A DNA stretch of 64,000 nucleotides from Warburgia ugandensis (taxonomy: Eukaryota > Streptophyta > Magnoliopsida > Canellales > Canellaceae): positions 33,586,684 to 33,650,683 of the forward strand of contig CP141128.1 in NCBI GenBank assembly GCA_035236585.1, given 5' to 3'. A model generated the notes under the pieces. It was not told the origin of the DNA. It saw only the letters and a program-made list of their open reading frames with translations, and did not search any database. Within the stretch, counting starts at the first letter, position 1. Each line of letters begins with the position of its first letter. Both the position numbers and the translations under genes were made by a program. Of this stretch, positions 36,333 to 48,782 are shown one piece after another.

Positions 36333-37359
36333 TTTTCTTTGGTGTAGCTTCATATAAAACACCACAATTAGGATTTGCACATGTTTAAACTTCAAACTTG
36401 TACTAGCTGTCTCTGCTAATAAGGAGTAGGTAAATCTTTATTTTTTATCTAATGTTTTATTTGTATGACTATGATTAGAAAGTTCCTTTCCTAAAGTTTT
36501 TTCTTCCTGCATATGGATCTTTCATGTTTGTGTCGATCTTTCTGTCCCAACATAGAGTTGGAAAACATCCATGCATGCACATAAGTTTTTTCCACTATTT
36601 TCTTTGTATGCCTAGTGTTTACTAAAATGCCTAACCGAGATTAATCTTTTCATGTATGCAAAGTCTTCACACACATTTGAGCTTCAAATTTGGAATGAAA
36701 AAGTTTATAGAGTTTGCACGTAGGGTAGGGGTGATTGTAATCACATGCATTGTCCATGCCCGAGATGTAGAATCTAAGAAAGATAACCATAGGCGAGTTG
36801 AGAGAATATTTTGTTTTGATGGAGTTGATGAAAGCTATCACCCTTGGGTGTGGCATGAATAAAAACTTTCATATGGGCTCTTGACTAGGGTGGAAAGATA
36901 TGAATACGAAGATGTTATAGGAAATGTTGCAGATAGTATAGCTGCACCAATGTCTTGAGATGCATACAATGAATTCTAATACAACCCTAAACAATTCAAG
37001 CTACATTGGAAGAAGCCAACAAGCTATTATACCTTAAGTGTACAAATTATATTAAGTTATTTGAGTGGTAGACCTATACAACATGAAATCAAGATATAGT
37101 TTTTCAAATTAAGGTTTTACGGAAGTCTTGAAGGTGGTAGGTAAAATGTTACTAAAGGAGAATAGATTGACATGGTCCACATGGGAGACAAAGAAAACCA
37201 TGGATGTACTATGGTTGAAGTATGATAAGATAATACTTGTCCCAATGATTGCATCTTGTACAAGAAGCACAAAGATAAAACTACATACTCAACTTGTGGA
37301 CAGCTAGGATGGAAGTTGAAGAAGAATTCAACTGAATAGGTAGAAGATGTGCCTGCAAA
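36333..37359 (+). pseudogene. CACTA transposase relic, N-terminal part (transposase-associated domain)
   Basis: Open piece 36656-36862 reads GMKKFIEFARRVG, a degenerate Cys-rich stretch, RRVERIFCFDGVDESY and HPWVWHE. This is the pattern of the transposase-associated domain that precedes TNP2 in plant CACTA elements (short segment ending D-x-S-Y-x-x-W-x-x-H-G-E). After it only scattered, stop-ridden matches continue to the solo LTR at 37360. 36333-36650 shows no coding signal. Confidence 0.7.
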
Positions 37360-40066
37360 TGTAATACCTTGAATTTTACCTTGACAAATATGTTGAATTT
37401 CATGGCTATATTAATGAATGTAAGTTGTTTATGTGGTAATATTAAGTCTAGTAGAGACCACCACATAGCTATTCTGACATTCTTTTGGGGAAATTTAGGC
37501 AAAAAGGAATACCTATTTAGATGGGTTAAGCATGATCACAATTGTAGAAGATTAGATGGCTAGGATAAAAGCCTAGGTATCCTAACCATAGTTGAGAAAG
37601 GTGACATAATTTAAGATCATGGAAACTAGAGAGAGATAAAGAGAGATGATGATCTATAGGAGAGATGAAAAGCTAGGATTAAACCTTGAGTAACCACCTA
37701 GCAGCGAATGATAAGTAGGCCTGATTGGTTAAGGAAGCATGACCCACACTCACATACACGCACTTAACAAATGGAAGCCTAAGTCGATAATGTGAACCCC
37801 TTAAGTAGATGCATCATGGCATTAGCCTTAGGGGAGACACCTACTTTTGAGGGGCTTAGGAGAATAAAAAATATAAATTTAGATGACTTATGATGGATGA
37901 TTTTAGGTTAGAAAAATGAGAGTCCTAAGTGCATCAGGAGAGTGTGTAGCATGGGTAAAGAGTTGAGAGAATTTAGGGCTGAGATACAACCTACATAACA
38001 TGAAGTATACATGGATTAGAATACTAGGATGGAGGCCCATGTTAAGAAATCCAATTAGATTAGATTGCATTAGCTTTGCGTAAATGTATTTTCCCTTAAG
38101 AAGTCTACCCATGTAGAGCAGCCCCAAGCTCACAAGTCCAAATCCATTTAAGAGTCCTAACTAGTGTAGGACACCTTAGTTAAGCTAAAAGTAAACTAAT
38201 TCTATTGGCTCTTGATCAAGTACAATGAACCTTGACACGTAGTTGAGTCATGGAGGATTAGGAAACATTGTGAGACTTGAATACCTAATCAAATTAAGGA
38301 ACCATGAAGGAGTCGTAGAAAGTTGTGACTTGGGGAGCAAGTAAATTACAAGGTAACTACGATAAGAACACAAGCAGTCCAAGTCCTAACTAAAAGAGGA
38401 GAACTAAGGGGGTAGAACTATAAGGGTATGTACTTGCCTAGAATGGACAGGGAAAGAGAAGAAAGAGAGAGGCCACAATAGGAGAGACATACAAAGAAGG
38501 AGAGAATGACCAAACCTTTGAACTGCTAAGCTAGGAACAAGAAACTAGAAGGAAAAGGGAAGAAGAAAGGAAGAAAAGTAAAAGGAAGAATAAGGAGAAG
38601 GAACAAAAGAGAACCACATATGGGGATGGCTAAACCTAGTCTAAGGATTTTCAAATCGTTTTCATGCAAATATTATTATTGTTCCAAAAAAAAAAGACCA
38701 TGTACAGTTTTCATGGCAGCCATAGCTGTGTTTTTTCCCTTATGATAAAAATGATGCTAGGATTGGGATTTGGTAGTGATTTTCATGAGTTATTATATTT
38801 TAAGTGAGTTTTAGTTCAGAAAAATTTCCATGGTTTTTAGTAGGAGATCTTCATGTTTTCATCATATTTCTATGTACTGTGTTTTATTGCCTACTTATCT
38901 GAACATTGTGGGTTGTTTGCATGTTTTGGCATACTTATTAGATGTGTTTTGTTGAAAAACTTTCACAATTGTATTCCTAACTCAATGATTATCAATATCA
39001 TAGGATCCACACTTAAAAATTTAGATGTTATAATAAGGGGAAATATATATCAAGGCATTACTGTTTTTAGGGGTTTTCAACCATGCATACTAGGTAAATG
39101 ACTTGTAGGTAAAGATGTCTCTATTTTGGATACTAAATTGTGGAATGTTTTCCATAAAATTTTAATCATGTGGAATAATCATGTAAAAAATACTTCATTT
39201 AAAATTTGGCGAACTTTTGGTAATATTTGACTTAGGAAAAGATCTAAGAAAAATTAGTAAGTTACTGATTACATTTCTGATTGATAGGTTGAAACCCTAT
39301 AACACATCCTTCAATGGTTTGTGTATCAAAACTTATAATTTTAATTTGATATTTAAAATATTTTCCTATACCTAATGAGTATGTTTCAATTAGAATTTGG
39401 TAAATTTTAAATGAGAATTGATATATGAAAATGATCTATGTACATGGTAGGTTACTGACTGCCAAACACAATTTCTTGTTAAGAGTTAAGTGGAATAATT
39501 TGTGAGTTAGGTATAATCTAGATATCATTTAGGGTTAAAAATTATATGGATATAAAATTCATTCAATAAGAAATGACATGGAAGAAACCAATTTCAAAAA
39601 TATGAGATGACACTTAGATGTTGAGGTTTTCAAACTTGGTTTAGAGATTTATCCATTGAGTATTTTACTCATCCCCACAACATATTCAGGCAAGGATTCT
39701 AAAAGTTTTACAAAGATTTAGATGATATAGAATTTGCAAGGGATTAACGACACTGAGAAATGCATGATGAACTTAGACAATGACCATTTATTTAAGTTTA
39801 TTGTTGATGGACATGTAGTAACATTGATTATTACATGTGGAACTTTAATGTGATTATTGGTTGATTTATGGTTGTGATAGTGGATTTTGAATGTGCCCTT
39901 ATATATCTTACTTTGAATATATGACAAGTTTTTTGTTAGGAATGCCCAGATTTTGAAGTATGATGCTCTTATCTTTTAAAAAATATTTTAAAAAATTGCA
40001 AGGGTACCATGATTTTTTCAAAAGATATTTATGGCAAACTATTTTCGAAAAACCCGAGTCATCACA
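37360..40066 (+). mobile_element. Solo LTR, family D, nested in the CACTA transposase
   Basis: 2707 bp from TGTAATACCTTG to CCCGAGTCATCACA. Flanks GCAAA and ACCAA agree only partly, so the target duplication is decayed or absent. TNP2-like sequence is present on both sides. A minus-strand copy of the family is split at 2640-3509 and 22405-23082. Contains an A/G-rich tract (38450-38620) and a hairpin (39657-39671, TGAGTA/TACTCA) about 400 bp before the end. Confidence 0.8.
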
Positions 40067-41170
40067 ACCAATGTCATAGTATATTTTCCCCAATCCTAAG
40101 GTTCAAATGAATGTTTTATATTATAGAAACATTGAAGAAATTAGTATGGAACATTGAGGAGAGAGTAGCCAATAACTATTCACCATTTAGCAGATAGCCT
40201 AGTGTGGAAGCTCGAATACGTCTTATATCCTAATTTTGGAGAAGAGTCTAGAAATTTATGAGTTGCAATATCTATAGATGGGATTAATCCTCATGGTTTT
40301 ATGACAAGTACAATTGTTGGCCAGCTATAATAGTTCATTACAACCTCCCATCGTTGCCATGCATGAAGAGGACTATCATGATGTTAATTATGTTGATATT
40401 ATGTCCCAAGCAACTAGGGTCCAACATTGACATGTACTTTGGCTCTGTTAATCGATGATCTTAAGACATTGTGGGATGTAGGAATTGAAGCTTATGATGG
40501 TTATAAGAAAGAGTCATTCATCTTGATAGCTATACAGTTATAAATATTAAGTGAATTCCTTACATAAATAATCTAGCTGGATGCACCATGAAAGGATGCA
40601 ATACTTGTCCTATCTGTAGCGACAAAAAGTGTACCATGTGGCTTAAATATGGCAGGAAAATGACATTCCTAGGTGACAAAATATGGTTGTATAGAGACCA
40701 TCCAAACTATTTTAAAAGGGGCGAATTTAATGATAGGGTCAACAAGGACACTTGCAAAGATGTTGACTGGATGGCAAGTGCTAGAACAAGTTGATAGCCT
40801 CACTGTCTCATGGAGGAAGAAGAAAGCAATTAAACATACATGTGGCAGCATCTCTTAAAGTTGGCGGATAAAGAAGTCAATATTCTTTGAACTTGTGTAC
40901 TAGAAATTTTTGCATGTGCAGCATGTGCTTTATGTCATGTACATTGAGAAGAATGTCTATAAAAGCATAAGTAATATCTTGGTTGACATGCCAAGAAGAA
41001 AAAAAGGATGGAATTGTACCTTGAATGGATTTTACGAAGATGTGATTGAAGAGAAGGTTGCATTTATTGGATATGGATAGTCAAGGAAAATACTTGGTTA
41101 AACAAAATTACATGATCGATGAATCAAAGAGAAGAATAGTGTGTAAAATCTTGTTGGAGTTCGAAGCCCT
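40067..41170 (+). pseudogene. CACTA TNP2-type transposase relic, central part
   Basis: TNP2 binds the element ends and catalyses excision and reinsertion. In shifting frames I read the family pattern: a DGINPHGFM-like block (about 40270), YNLPS and a CMK-like block (about 40340), LCPKQLGSNIDMYF (about 40410), IDDLKTLWDVGIEAYDGYKK (about 40450-40510), the VLEQVDSLTVSW stretch in 40673-40858, then KKSIFFELVY and the diagnostic VMYIEKNVYKSISNILVD (about 40930-40990; family norm VMHIEKNVCDNILGTL). Many stops and several frame changes; no working protein. Confidence 0.82.
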
Positions 41171-41319
41171 GGACGACTACTCTTAAAATTTTAGAAACAT
41201 TGTCTCTATGGAAGAGCTAAAACAATTAGGGATGAAGTCGCACGATCGTCATACCTCGATGCAATAACTCTTGCTTGTAGCAATATGTTCACTATTGCCA
41301 TATAAGGTTATAGGATCTA

Positions 41320-41774
41320 CTACAATAAATCTTTTAAGTGGTATGTTGTTCCCTTGTTTCATGTTAGTTCATCATTACTTGTTTAGTTAGCTGCATCTTA
41401 GTTTAGCTTTATAAAGTTCCTTTGTTTAGTTTTCGAAAGTTTTAGGATTAGAAAAGTCCTAGATTCATTGATGCTATTTTTTACATTAGTTTCTTTTTAT
41501 TGAATTCCTGTGAGTTAGGAAAGTTTTTAATTCCATTGAAAGTCTTTATTTGTAGAAAGTTTCCTTTAGTTCTTTTTTCTAATTTTATGCATGTTTCTTA
41601 TCCCATGTTGCTTAAATTCCTAGTTTCAGTAAAACCCTCTTTCTTTGACTAAGATTAGTAACTTAAGTAAGATCCAATCAAGTGAAAATTTCATGAGATT
41701 CTTTGTAGGATTGACCTCTCTTGGATGCAATTGCTACTTTAATTCATGCGCTTGCTAGTAATGTTAAAGCTACA
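41320..41774 (+). repeat. Athila/Tat-like LTR 3' fragment, plus strand
   Basis: Aligns to the reverse complement of 46910-47410: TTTAAGTGGT, CTTGTTTAGTT, TTTCCTTTAGTTC, CCCTCTTTCTTT and a final AAGCTACA occur in the same order. Only the last 450 bp of the LTR are present. It interrupts the CACTA interior; the bases after 41774 are at best a heavily decayed primer site. Confidence 0.7.
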
Positions 41775-42480
41775 CTAGTTAGAATGCAGTTGATACTGTA
41801 CAGAGGTTAAAGATCCATAATATTACCTTTGAAGCTTGAAACCCCTTAACTCCAACACAAGGTCCTTTCCTTTGCTTGTATTTCCCATCTCCTAAATACA
41901 ATGATATATGTATATATATATATATATATACATCCTCCATCATCACAAGGATAAAATTAACAATAGAAAACTAATAAACAAAACATATCACTATTCTTTA
42001 ACAAACCATCATTAGTAACTGGAGCACCAAGAGATATAGGAGAGAGATAAAGTATTAGTCTTTTATTTACTTTGGCCAAAGGTGTAACAATCCTCTTCTT
42101 CATGTTTTTCATCTTAAAAGGGTTCTTGAGAGTCACTCCATCTATATAAACAAAAGCTCCAAATCTAACTAGAAGATCATGATAATGATCTATACAGGAC
42201 ATATATCACAATTGAACATGCTCTACATCAAGAAATACAACAAGAAGGGCCTAGCTTGTTAAGCTCTGAAAATATTTTGCTTAGGATTTTCTATCACCAA
42301 TCGGGCACATAGAACCCAAATGGAGAGAACCATTGGACTCACTAGGAGAAATAGTCAAACCCTATCATCTTCCTTTTTTCTTCTTTTTGGTTCTTCTTCT
42401 TTGGAGAAAATCCAATGACGAAAAGAGAAAATGGACTACATTATCTATGATTTAGAGCTAAGGAGAAATGATTTAGGAAG
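41775..42480. other. CACTA interior, no recognisable gene
   Basis: AT-rich, with a (TA)n tract at 41911-41930. A minus-strand open frame of 81 codons (41957-42202) matches nothing I recognise and may be residual CACTA coding sequence or chance. Confidence 0.4.
41911..41930 (+). repeat. (TA)n microsatellite
   Basis: Ten TA units within a longer TA-rich run. Confidence 0.9.
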
Positions 42481-42824
42481 AGAAATTAAAAAGTAATATT
42501 TAATGATTTTTTATGACAGCTTTGAAAACGATCTTAAAAAATGGGTTTTTAAGACAAATATAAAAAAACATGTTCAAAGTCATATTTTTAGTCTTTTAGA
42601 AGATGGCTTACAGAAATGATCTTGTTTTAACTTTTGTAAGATAGTTTTTAAAAGCTATCTTCTTAATTTCTTCCAAAAAATTACATATTTTTAACTCCCT
42701 CTTTATGCATGCTACTCTTTCTCTTATGTCTGCTGCTCTTCATGTTCTTGATTTTTCTTCATGTTCCATTTCTCTTCAAAAAGCAATGAAATTAATTCCA
42801 TGTAATGTACTTAAAAAGATAGTT
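42481..42824 (+). repeat. CACTA right terminus and subterminal repeats
   Basis: Inverted motifs match the left end, best at 42638-42661 (AAGATAGTTTTTAAAAGCTATCTT read as two arms) and 42600-42625. Terminal TTAAAAAGATAGT at 42811-42823 is the inverse of the left CACTATCTTAA. Confidence 0.68.
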
Positions 42825-43399
42825 TTTAACACCAAAATAAATGTTTTATTTCTACCTAAAATCCAATATGTTCTCTTCTGATTTTTGGGCTTGCATATTT
42901 AACCCATGTGATGTGATTCATTTGATAAGTCATCATTTTACATTCCATAATATAAGTGGACACTTAGTTTCTCCTACCATTTCTTTGAAACATGGTTTTT
43001 TAACTCCCTTTAATGATAGTATCCCCACCCTATATGACTACTTGTACTTTTGTTTACTAGTATTTGACATGCCCATCACAAAACAACTCTGTAGTTTATA
43101 TGCACTAATGTCACTTGAGCCCAAAAAAGAAATTAATTAATGTTACTTCAGGCTCACTATCAATTCCCCATCTTGATCTACATGCATCATATATAACTAC
43201 AAATATAAAAATATATATAGTGCATTACTATTAATCAATTGTGCATTACATAAACTCCTAATTAACCATCCTCTATTTACATACAATTAAATGTTAGATT
43301 TTAATTCCCCTTCAACATAAATTGTTTTCAAACAAAGCACCCATCTCACCATTATCACACTCATAATCCATCTCATTCTTAGCAATTACATTGATTAAT
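42825..43399. other. Unassigned sequence between CACTA end and Athila/Tat gag
   Basis: Holds a 99-codon plus-strand open frame (42841-43140) with no recognised domain, and AT-rich spacer. On the minus strand this is where protease/pol of the Athila/Tat element should follow gag, but I see no match. Confidence 0.35.
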
Positions 43400-44478
43400 G
43401 GCATTATTTCAGACAAGGAGTCTAGTTTATATGACATTTCTAAGGTCACTCCTAATACATCTCTCCTTTCTTTTGAGGCTAGGTCCCATTGTAGAAATTG
43501 TCACCTAATGTTTGAAAAACTTTCCAGGCCTCTATTTTTTTTTTTCAATGTGAGGGCCCCTCCACTAGCTGCATCTACCATTTATCTATTTTGAGGTGTT
43601 AATGCCTCATAGAAGTATTGAACTTACTGCCATTTTTCAAATCAATGGTGAGGGCACTTTTATAACAATTCATTCCACCTTTCCTAGCATTCACAATATT
43701 GTTTATCATCTCTTTGTTGGAAATTAATGACCTCTCTATAAAGGGCATTAGTCTTCTGAATGAGGAAGAACTTGTTCAAGAGCATTTTAGACTACTAGTC
43801 CCTTGTGGCAATGGAACCAACCTTTAAAGAATTTAGTCATGATTTAGTCATATCTTTTAATGAGAAAGGGAACAACCTAAGTCTCACAGAATCATCCAAG
43901 ACATTTCAAATTTTGAATGTTGCAAACATATCAAGGAATTCCTTGATATGTAGGTGCGGATCCTTTCTATCTCTCGACTATAAACTATTGGGAGTAGCTA
44001 TACAACTCTAGGTTTAAGTTCAAAGTTGTCTACATTGGTGGGTGGTTAGGTGATGTATGATGAAGTATTTAGTTGGAGTGGCACATAGAAGTCTCTAATG
44101 GCCTTGTGCTTAACTACTACTGATGGGTCTACCATGGGGTTAGGAATTTGATTTCTTATCTTGTACCTATGGGTACGTTCAATCTTAGGATCTAATGGTA
44201 CTAACTTAGTGTTTTAAGATCGACAACCTTGCATGACCTACAATGTAAACCTATCTAAATGATGCAACCTAAATCTAAATGTGACTCCTAATTCAATATG
44301 ATGTGCAAACAAAAAATCCCTAATGCTAGTGAGCTTGATTGATGATCTTTGTTAATATGTGCAGTTGTAGCTTTCAAACCTAAAGCTAAATAGCTCCTTC
44401 TTTAATCCTAACTTGACTATTGCTTTCCAATTAGGCCCTGTCCAAGGTGGTTAATATGATTCTCTTAGTAGGAGGCAT
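43400..44478 (-). pseudogene. Athila/Tat-type gag, second (downstream) copy
   Basis: Minus strand. Start would be near the ATG complementary to 44476-44478. Later, the gag capsid pattern is visible: a phrase corresponding to the family's LRNQI..F.Q, then EALTPQNR and MVDAASGGALT at about 43550-43620, which is the family's YNGL-x-P..R..VDAA-x-GG-x-L block. Several stops. It repeats 44950-45970 with an offset of about 1.5 kb (ATGGAACCAACC-bearing segments at 43811 and 45331). Confidence 0.75.
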
Positions 44479-44660
44479 TTAGACCTCAACAATCGTCAAT
44501 AATAGGCATGGGAAAATCACATGGAATTTGGATCCCATAATAATCACATGCTTATAAGCCATTGGAGTGACAATAGATCTCCTCTTTCAAAAAGGGTCCT
44601 ACGAGCTCAAAACCCTAGGTCTCTTGCTACTTGATTTTCAATTAATATTAATGGTTGGGA

Positions 44661-45970
44661 TCACAATATAGGTCTAGAGTATGGATTATTTCTAGGATTG
44701 CGGTATGTGTTCAAAGCATTCACTTGTTCCAAAAGATGTTCAATGTAGATAGTATTAGATGAACAAGTTGAAGTTAAGTGTGCTAGCCTAGAATAAATAG
44801 AACAAACCTGTTGTGGAGGTTTCATGGATGCATCGGCACTCATGATGTCATTGAGTTGGGTAGTAATTGTTTGGAACATATTTTCTACCTTGTCTACTTG
44901 TCCCTCCAAGGAGTCAAACTTATAGGACATATTTGTGGTTTCTCCTACTTCATACATGCTTCCTTTCTTTTGTGGATGGGTATTTCTATCTCTTATTAGA
45001 ATGAACCCTCTGCTGGGAATTTTTAGCTAAAGTTTGGAAAAATTCCCAAGCCTCTATCTAATTTTTTAAAATGAGGGCCCTTCCACTAGCTGCATCAACC
45101 ATCTATCTATTTTGAGGTATTAGTGCCTCATAGAAGTACTAAACTTGCTACCATTTTTCAAATCCAGGGTGAGGGAACTTTTGCATCAATTGATTTCACC
45201 TTTCCCAAAATTCATAATATTTTCCATCTTCTCTTTGCTAGAAATTGATAATCTCCCTACACAAGGCATTAGTCTTTTGGATAAGGAAAAATTTGTTCAG
45301 AAACTTTTTAAACGATTGGTCCCAGTGGCAATGGAACCAACCCTAATGAGTTCAACCATGATTTGGCCTTTTCTTGCAATGAGAAGGGAAACAACCTAAG
45401 TCTAATAGAATCATCTAAAACATTTCACAATCTGAATGTAGCCAAAATATCAAGGAATTCCATACTCTCTCTTGAGCATAAAATGTTGGGAGTAACCATA
45501 TGACTCTAGGTTTAAGTTCAAAGTAACCACATTGGTGGGTGGTAAGGTGATGCATGATGGGGTATTTAACTAGAGCTGCATATAGGAATGTCTCATGGCC
45601 TTGTGCTTAACTAAAACTTGTGGGTTTGCTATCGGGTTAGAAATTTGATTTCTCATTCGTTGCCGATGGGTATGTTCAATCTTAGGATCCAATGGTGCTG
45701 ACTTAGTTTTCTAAGATCAACAATCTTGCATGCACTAAAATAAAAGTCTACTAAATGATGCAACCTTAATAAATGTGAATCCTAAATCTATTTGTTGCAC
45801 GATCAATCCTAATGGTTTACTATCGAGTTGTTTTGATAATCTTTGTTAATTTGTAGGGTGGTAACTTTTAGTCTTAGATCTAGATAGCTCTTCCTTTAAT
45901 CTAGGCTTGACTATTTCTTACTAGTTAGATCCTGCTTATTGTTTAATACAATTGTCATGGGAGAAGGCAT
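44661..45970 (-). pseudogene. Athila/Tat-type gag, first copy with C-terminal linker
   Basis: Starts near the ATG complementary to 45968-45970 (MPSPMTIVLNN), about 900 bp after the primer site. The capsid part carries the same block as the other copy at about 45060-45130. The open piece 44661-44957 reads NMSYKFDSLEGQVDKVENMF, a degenerate CCHC-like stretch and LLEQVNALN with NPYSRPIL, which fits the Athila/Tat gag C-terminus (SLEKKVD..., EQVNA, DPYSNTYNPGWR). Stops in the first half. Immediately downstream the N-terminal half of gag begins again. Confidence 0.78.
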
Positions 45971-46882
45971 TTTGACCCCAACAACTATCAATGAAAGGCA
46001 TGCTAAAATCACTTGGATTTTGATACCCACTATAACCACAATGATCAAGAGCCATTGGAGTGATAATAGATCTCCTTCATCTAAAAGAGTCTTATGAGCT
46101 GAAAACCCTAAATCTCTTGCTACTTGATTTTAAATTAAGCTTTTAAGGGTTGGGATCATGAACATACAAGAAATTGATTTGATTAATTAGGTGGGCTAAG
46201 GATTTGATGATGAAATCTAGTCCTTATCTTATGAGGGTTCCTGTGGGTCCCTTACTATCAATGCATTCCATTCACCACAAAGTAGTAAACGTGTAATGCC
46301 ATGCAAAGAAAGGAAACTAATGCCTACGTATATGCTTCTAACAAAGTAACCATTGTTAAATAGGTACAATCCAATAAAACAACCCAAAATAAAATGCAAT
46401 AAGTATAATGACTAACCCTAATCTATATGAATTACACTACCAACAACTATGCAAACTAAACTAGATGCAACTACACTAAGAAAATAAAAGAGAGTGAGAG
46501 AAGCTTGTAGTGGGATTTCTAATGAAGATTAAGTGTCGGCCACCATACCATACACTTGGCCTGTATTATTACAACCCATTTAAAATGAAAGAAATAATTG
46601 CAAATTACAGAAGGGCCTCACTATAAATTCTCTAAAAAATAAAAAACTATAGTCTAGGAAAGCAAGTAAATCCTACTTAAGTAGATAGAGTTTTGGGCCT
46701 TAGGATCATCGCAGTTCCTTTCTCCAAATTCCACTTGCATAATAATAAAGAAAGATGGTCAATTTGTGAGGACTTAGCAAAATATGCTAGAGTGTTTGTA
46801 AAGATCCTAATCTAATGTAACCTAAGACTAAGATTATACATAAACAATCTAAACAAAGATTCAACCACAAATCCGTTGCAAT
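45971..46882 (-). other. Athila/Tat 5' leader between primer site and gag
   Basis: Noncoding, about 0.9 kb, with no feature beyond its position between primer site and gag. Typical for this lineage. Confidence 0.5.
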
Positions 46883-46900
46883 ACCACAACAACGGTACCA
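46883..46900 (-). other. Primer binding site of Athila/Tat element (tRNA-Asp type)
   Basis: In element sense TGGTACCGTTGTTGTGGT, four transitions from TGGCGCCGTTGCCGGGGA, the site complementary to tRNA-Asp in Athila/Tat elements. Preceded by the usual CCAAGTTTT spacer after the LTR end CTACA. Confidence 0.75.
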
Positions 46901-46909
46901 AAAACTTGG

Positions 46910-48618
46910 TGTAGCTTTAAAATTACTTGCAGGTGCATGAATCAAAGTATTAATTGCACGTGAGAGAGTTTGATCCTACAAGGAATTTCACGAAAGTTTC
47001 AATTGATTAGATCTTATTTAAGTTGCTTATCTTAGCTAAAGAAAGAGGGTTTTGATTAAACTAGGAATTTAAACAACATAGAATAGGAAACATGCATACA
47101 ATTAACAACATGAACTAAAGGAAACTTTCTAAAAATAGATATTTTCAATGGAATTAGAAATTTTCTAACTAACATGCTTTCAATAAAGAAAAACTAATGC
47201 AAAATTAGAATAAATGAATCTAAGGCACTTTACTTAAGGAAACTTGCTAAAAATGAAACTTCCCTAAACTAACACTTTCCTAATCCTAAAAAATTTTAAA
47301 AATAAAACTTTATAAAACTAAACAAGGAGACTTTATGAAGTTAAACTAAGTTGCAACAAACTAAACAAGAAATTCTAAACTAACATGAAACAAGGGAACA
47401 ACAAACCACTTAAAGGAAAATCAACCAATCACCACACGCACAATCCGTGGAGTTGTGCACATGGTTCATGAGAGGGAAAATGATTGGAATGCATGAACTA
47501 AAATATTTACAACATGAGAGCTAATTAAAAAAGTAACTAAGCTATCTAAAATTCTAAATGGGTTCCTAGGAAATTAAGCAAATGAGGTGTATGGACTGCT
47601 GGAATTTATGCATGGAACATGGAAGGTAAAATTCTAGAAATATAATGTTCATGAAACTTAAATCAAACAAGGTATGAAGTGAGACATGGTGTGTGTGATT
47701 CATAAAACATAACACTGAATATTGGAAGTACACTAATTCTAGAATCAAACAGTAACAATTCTCATTCAAGAAGTTTATTCATTGAATTGGAAATTACACT
47801 CAAAGATGGTGCGCAAAATACATGGAGAATAAAGATGAAAATTGCACACTATTCTAATGCATAGAACTTGATTCAATGAAAATCCTAAATACATTTCAAT
47901 AATCTCAAACTAATCTCAGATAACATGCATGTGAAATCCAAAAGAAAAATCAAGAGAGTAAGAGCATTAAGATGGAAAAGAAAGCAATAAGAACTAGTCC
48001 TAAATCTAAGTGAGAAACAAGGAAAAGATGAAAGGAAAACAAATATATTCAAAGCTACTATTCTATTGGATGTCACTAAAAGAGAGAAGATAACTTTGAT
48101 CTTGAAGAATTAAGAAAGAAAAGTAAGAGAAGTTGAGGCAAAGAAAGAGGGAACAAAGAGAAACTATGTGTAGGAAACTTAAACAACAAAGAAAGCAATA
48201 AACAAGCAATGGAACTAAGGAAATTAAACCAAGATACTAACCTATACTTAGAGTTCATAAACTAAAGAAACAAAGCAAGGAAGAAGTTGTGGAAGACAAG
48301 GAACAACAGCCAAGGTGTGGAAGTCCAAAGTTTTGAATTATCAAATATCAAACTTTTGAATTATTAGGTAAAAAATGCATCTATTATAAAATTTTAGAAA
48401 ACCCCTACAATAATGCCTATAATTTATAATACATGGACTACTAATTAGGTAATTTTTATACAAAATTGGAAACTTATCTACATCCATCCAACCACTACCC
48501 TTTTTTATATATATCATGAGAGAAACTAATCCTCAATCAAGTATGGTTTGGGCAGTTCTTATTCAAATCTTCACATGAAAGTGTGAAAATAGATTCATTA
48601 TCTACTAGGGTCACCTTA
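46910..48618 (-). repeat. Athila/Tat 5' LTR
   Basis: Element-sense 3' end is AAGCTACA (46910). The other boundary is not seen; the LTR may extend to 48618, where Gypsy-E begins, or end a little before. Last 500 bp match 41320-41774. No coding content; ORFs at 47566-48258 are A/T-rich chance frames. Confidence 0.6.
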
Positions 48619-48782
48619 TGGAATATATGTAAACATATAATTCCAATTAATAAATCAATGCATTTACAAAAAATGGGGTAAATTTGTTTCATTTATTTAA
48701 TTAGTTATTATGTATATGTTTTAATCATTAATAGAGAAAATTGAACTAGCACGTCAATGAATTACATTAGGATAAGGTTTTG
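48619..48782 (+). repeat. 5' LTR fragment of Gypsy-E
   Basis: First about 160 bp of the family E LTR, aligned to 49612-49770 (ATATAATTCCAATTAATAAA, then GTATATGT and GAATTAC..TAGGATAA). It passes abruptly into integrase sequence, so an internal deletion removed the rest of this LTR and everything up to late pol. Confidence 0.75.

Larger units (their letters stand above)
26207..42824 (+). mobile_element. CACTA (En/Spm) DNA transposon carrying Gypsy-F and a solo LTR
   Basis: Left terminus CACTATCTTAAAAA at 26207; right terminus TTAAAAAGATAGT ends about 42823, its inverse with the last bases decayed. Both ends carry inverted AAGATGGTTTT / AAAACCATCTT-type subterminal repeats, the usual transposase landing sites of the superfamily. 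A TNP2-type transposase relic lies between (36656-41170). Removing Gypsy-F (26888-36332) and the family D solo LTR (37360-40066) leaves about 4.5 kb, short for an autonomous element. I could not confirm a 3-bp target duplication. Confidence 0.7.

Noticed and set aside
36333..42480. An active transposase gene
   Set aside because: Motifs of TNP2 are spread over shifting frames with many stops and a 2.7-kb LTR in the middle.
42841..43140. 99-codon ORF as a possible host gene
   Set aside because: No recognised domain, no promoter or intron signals, AT-rich spacer between two transposon relics; treated as chance.
47566..48258. Minus-strand ORFs of 60-67 codons as membrane proteins
   Set aside because: Hydrophobic runs come from T-rich LTR sequence; no conserved start context or homologue.
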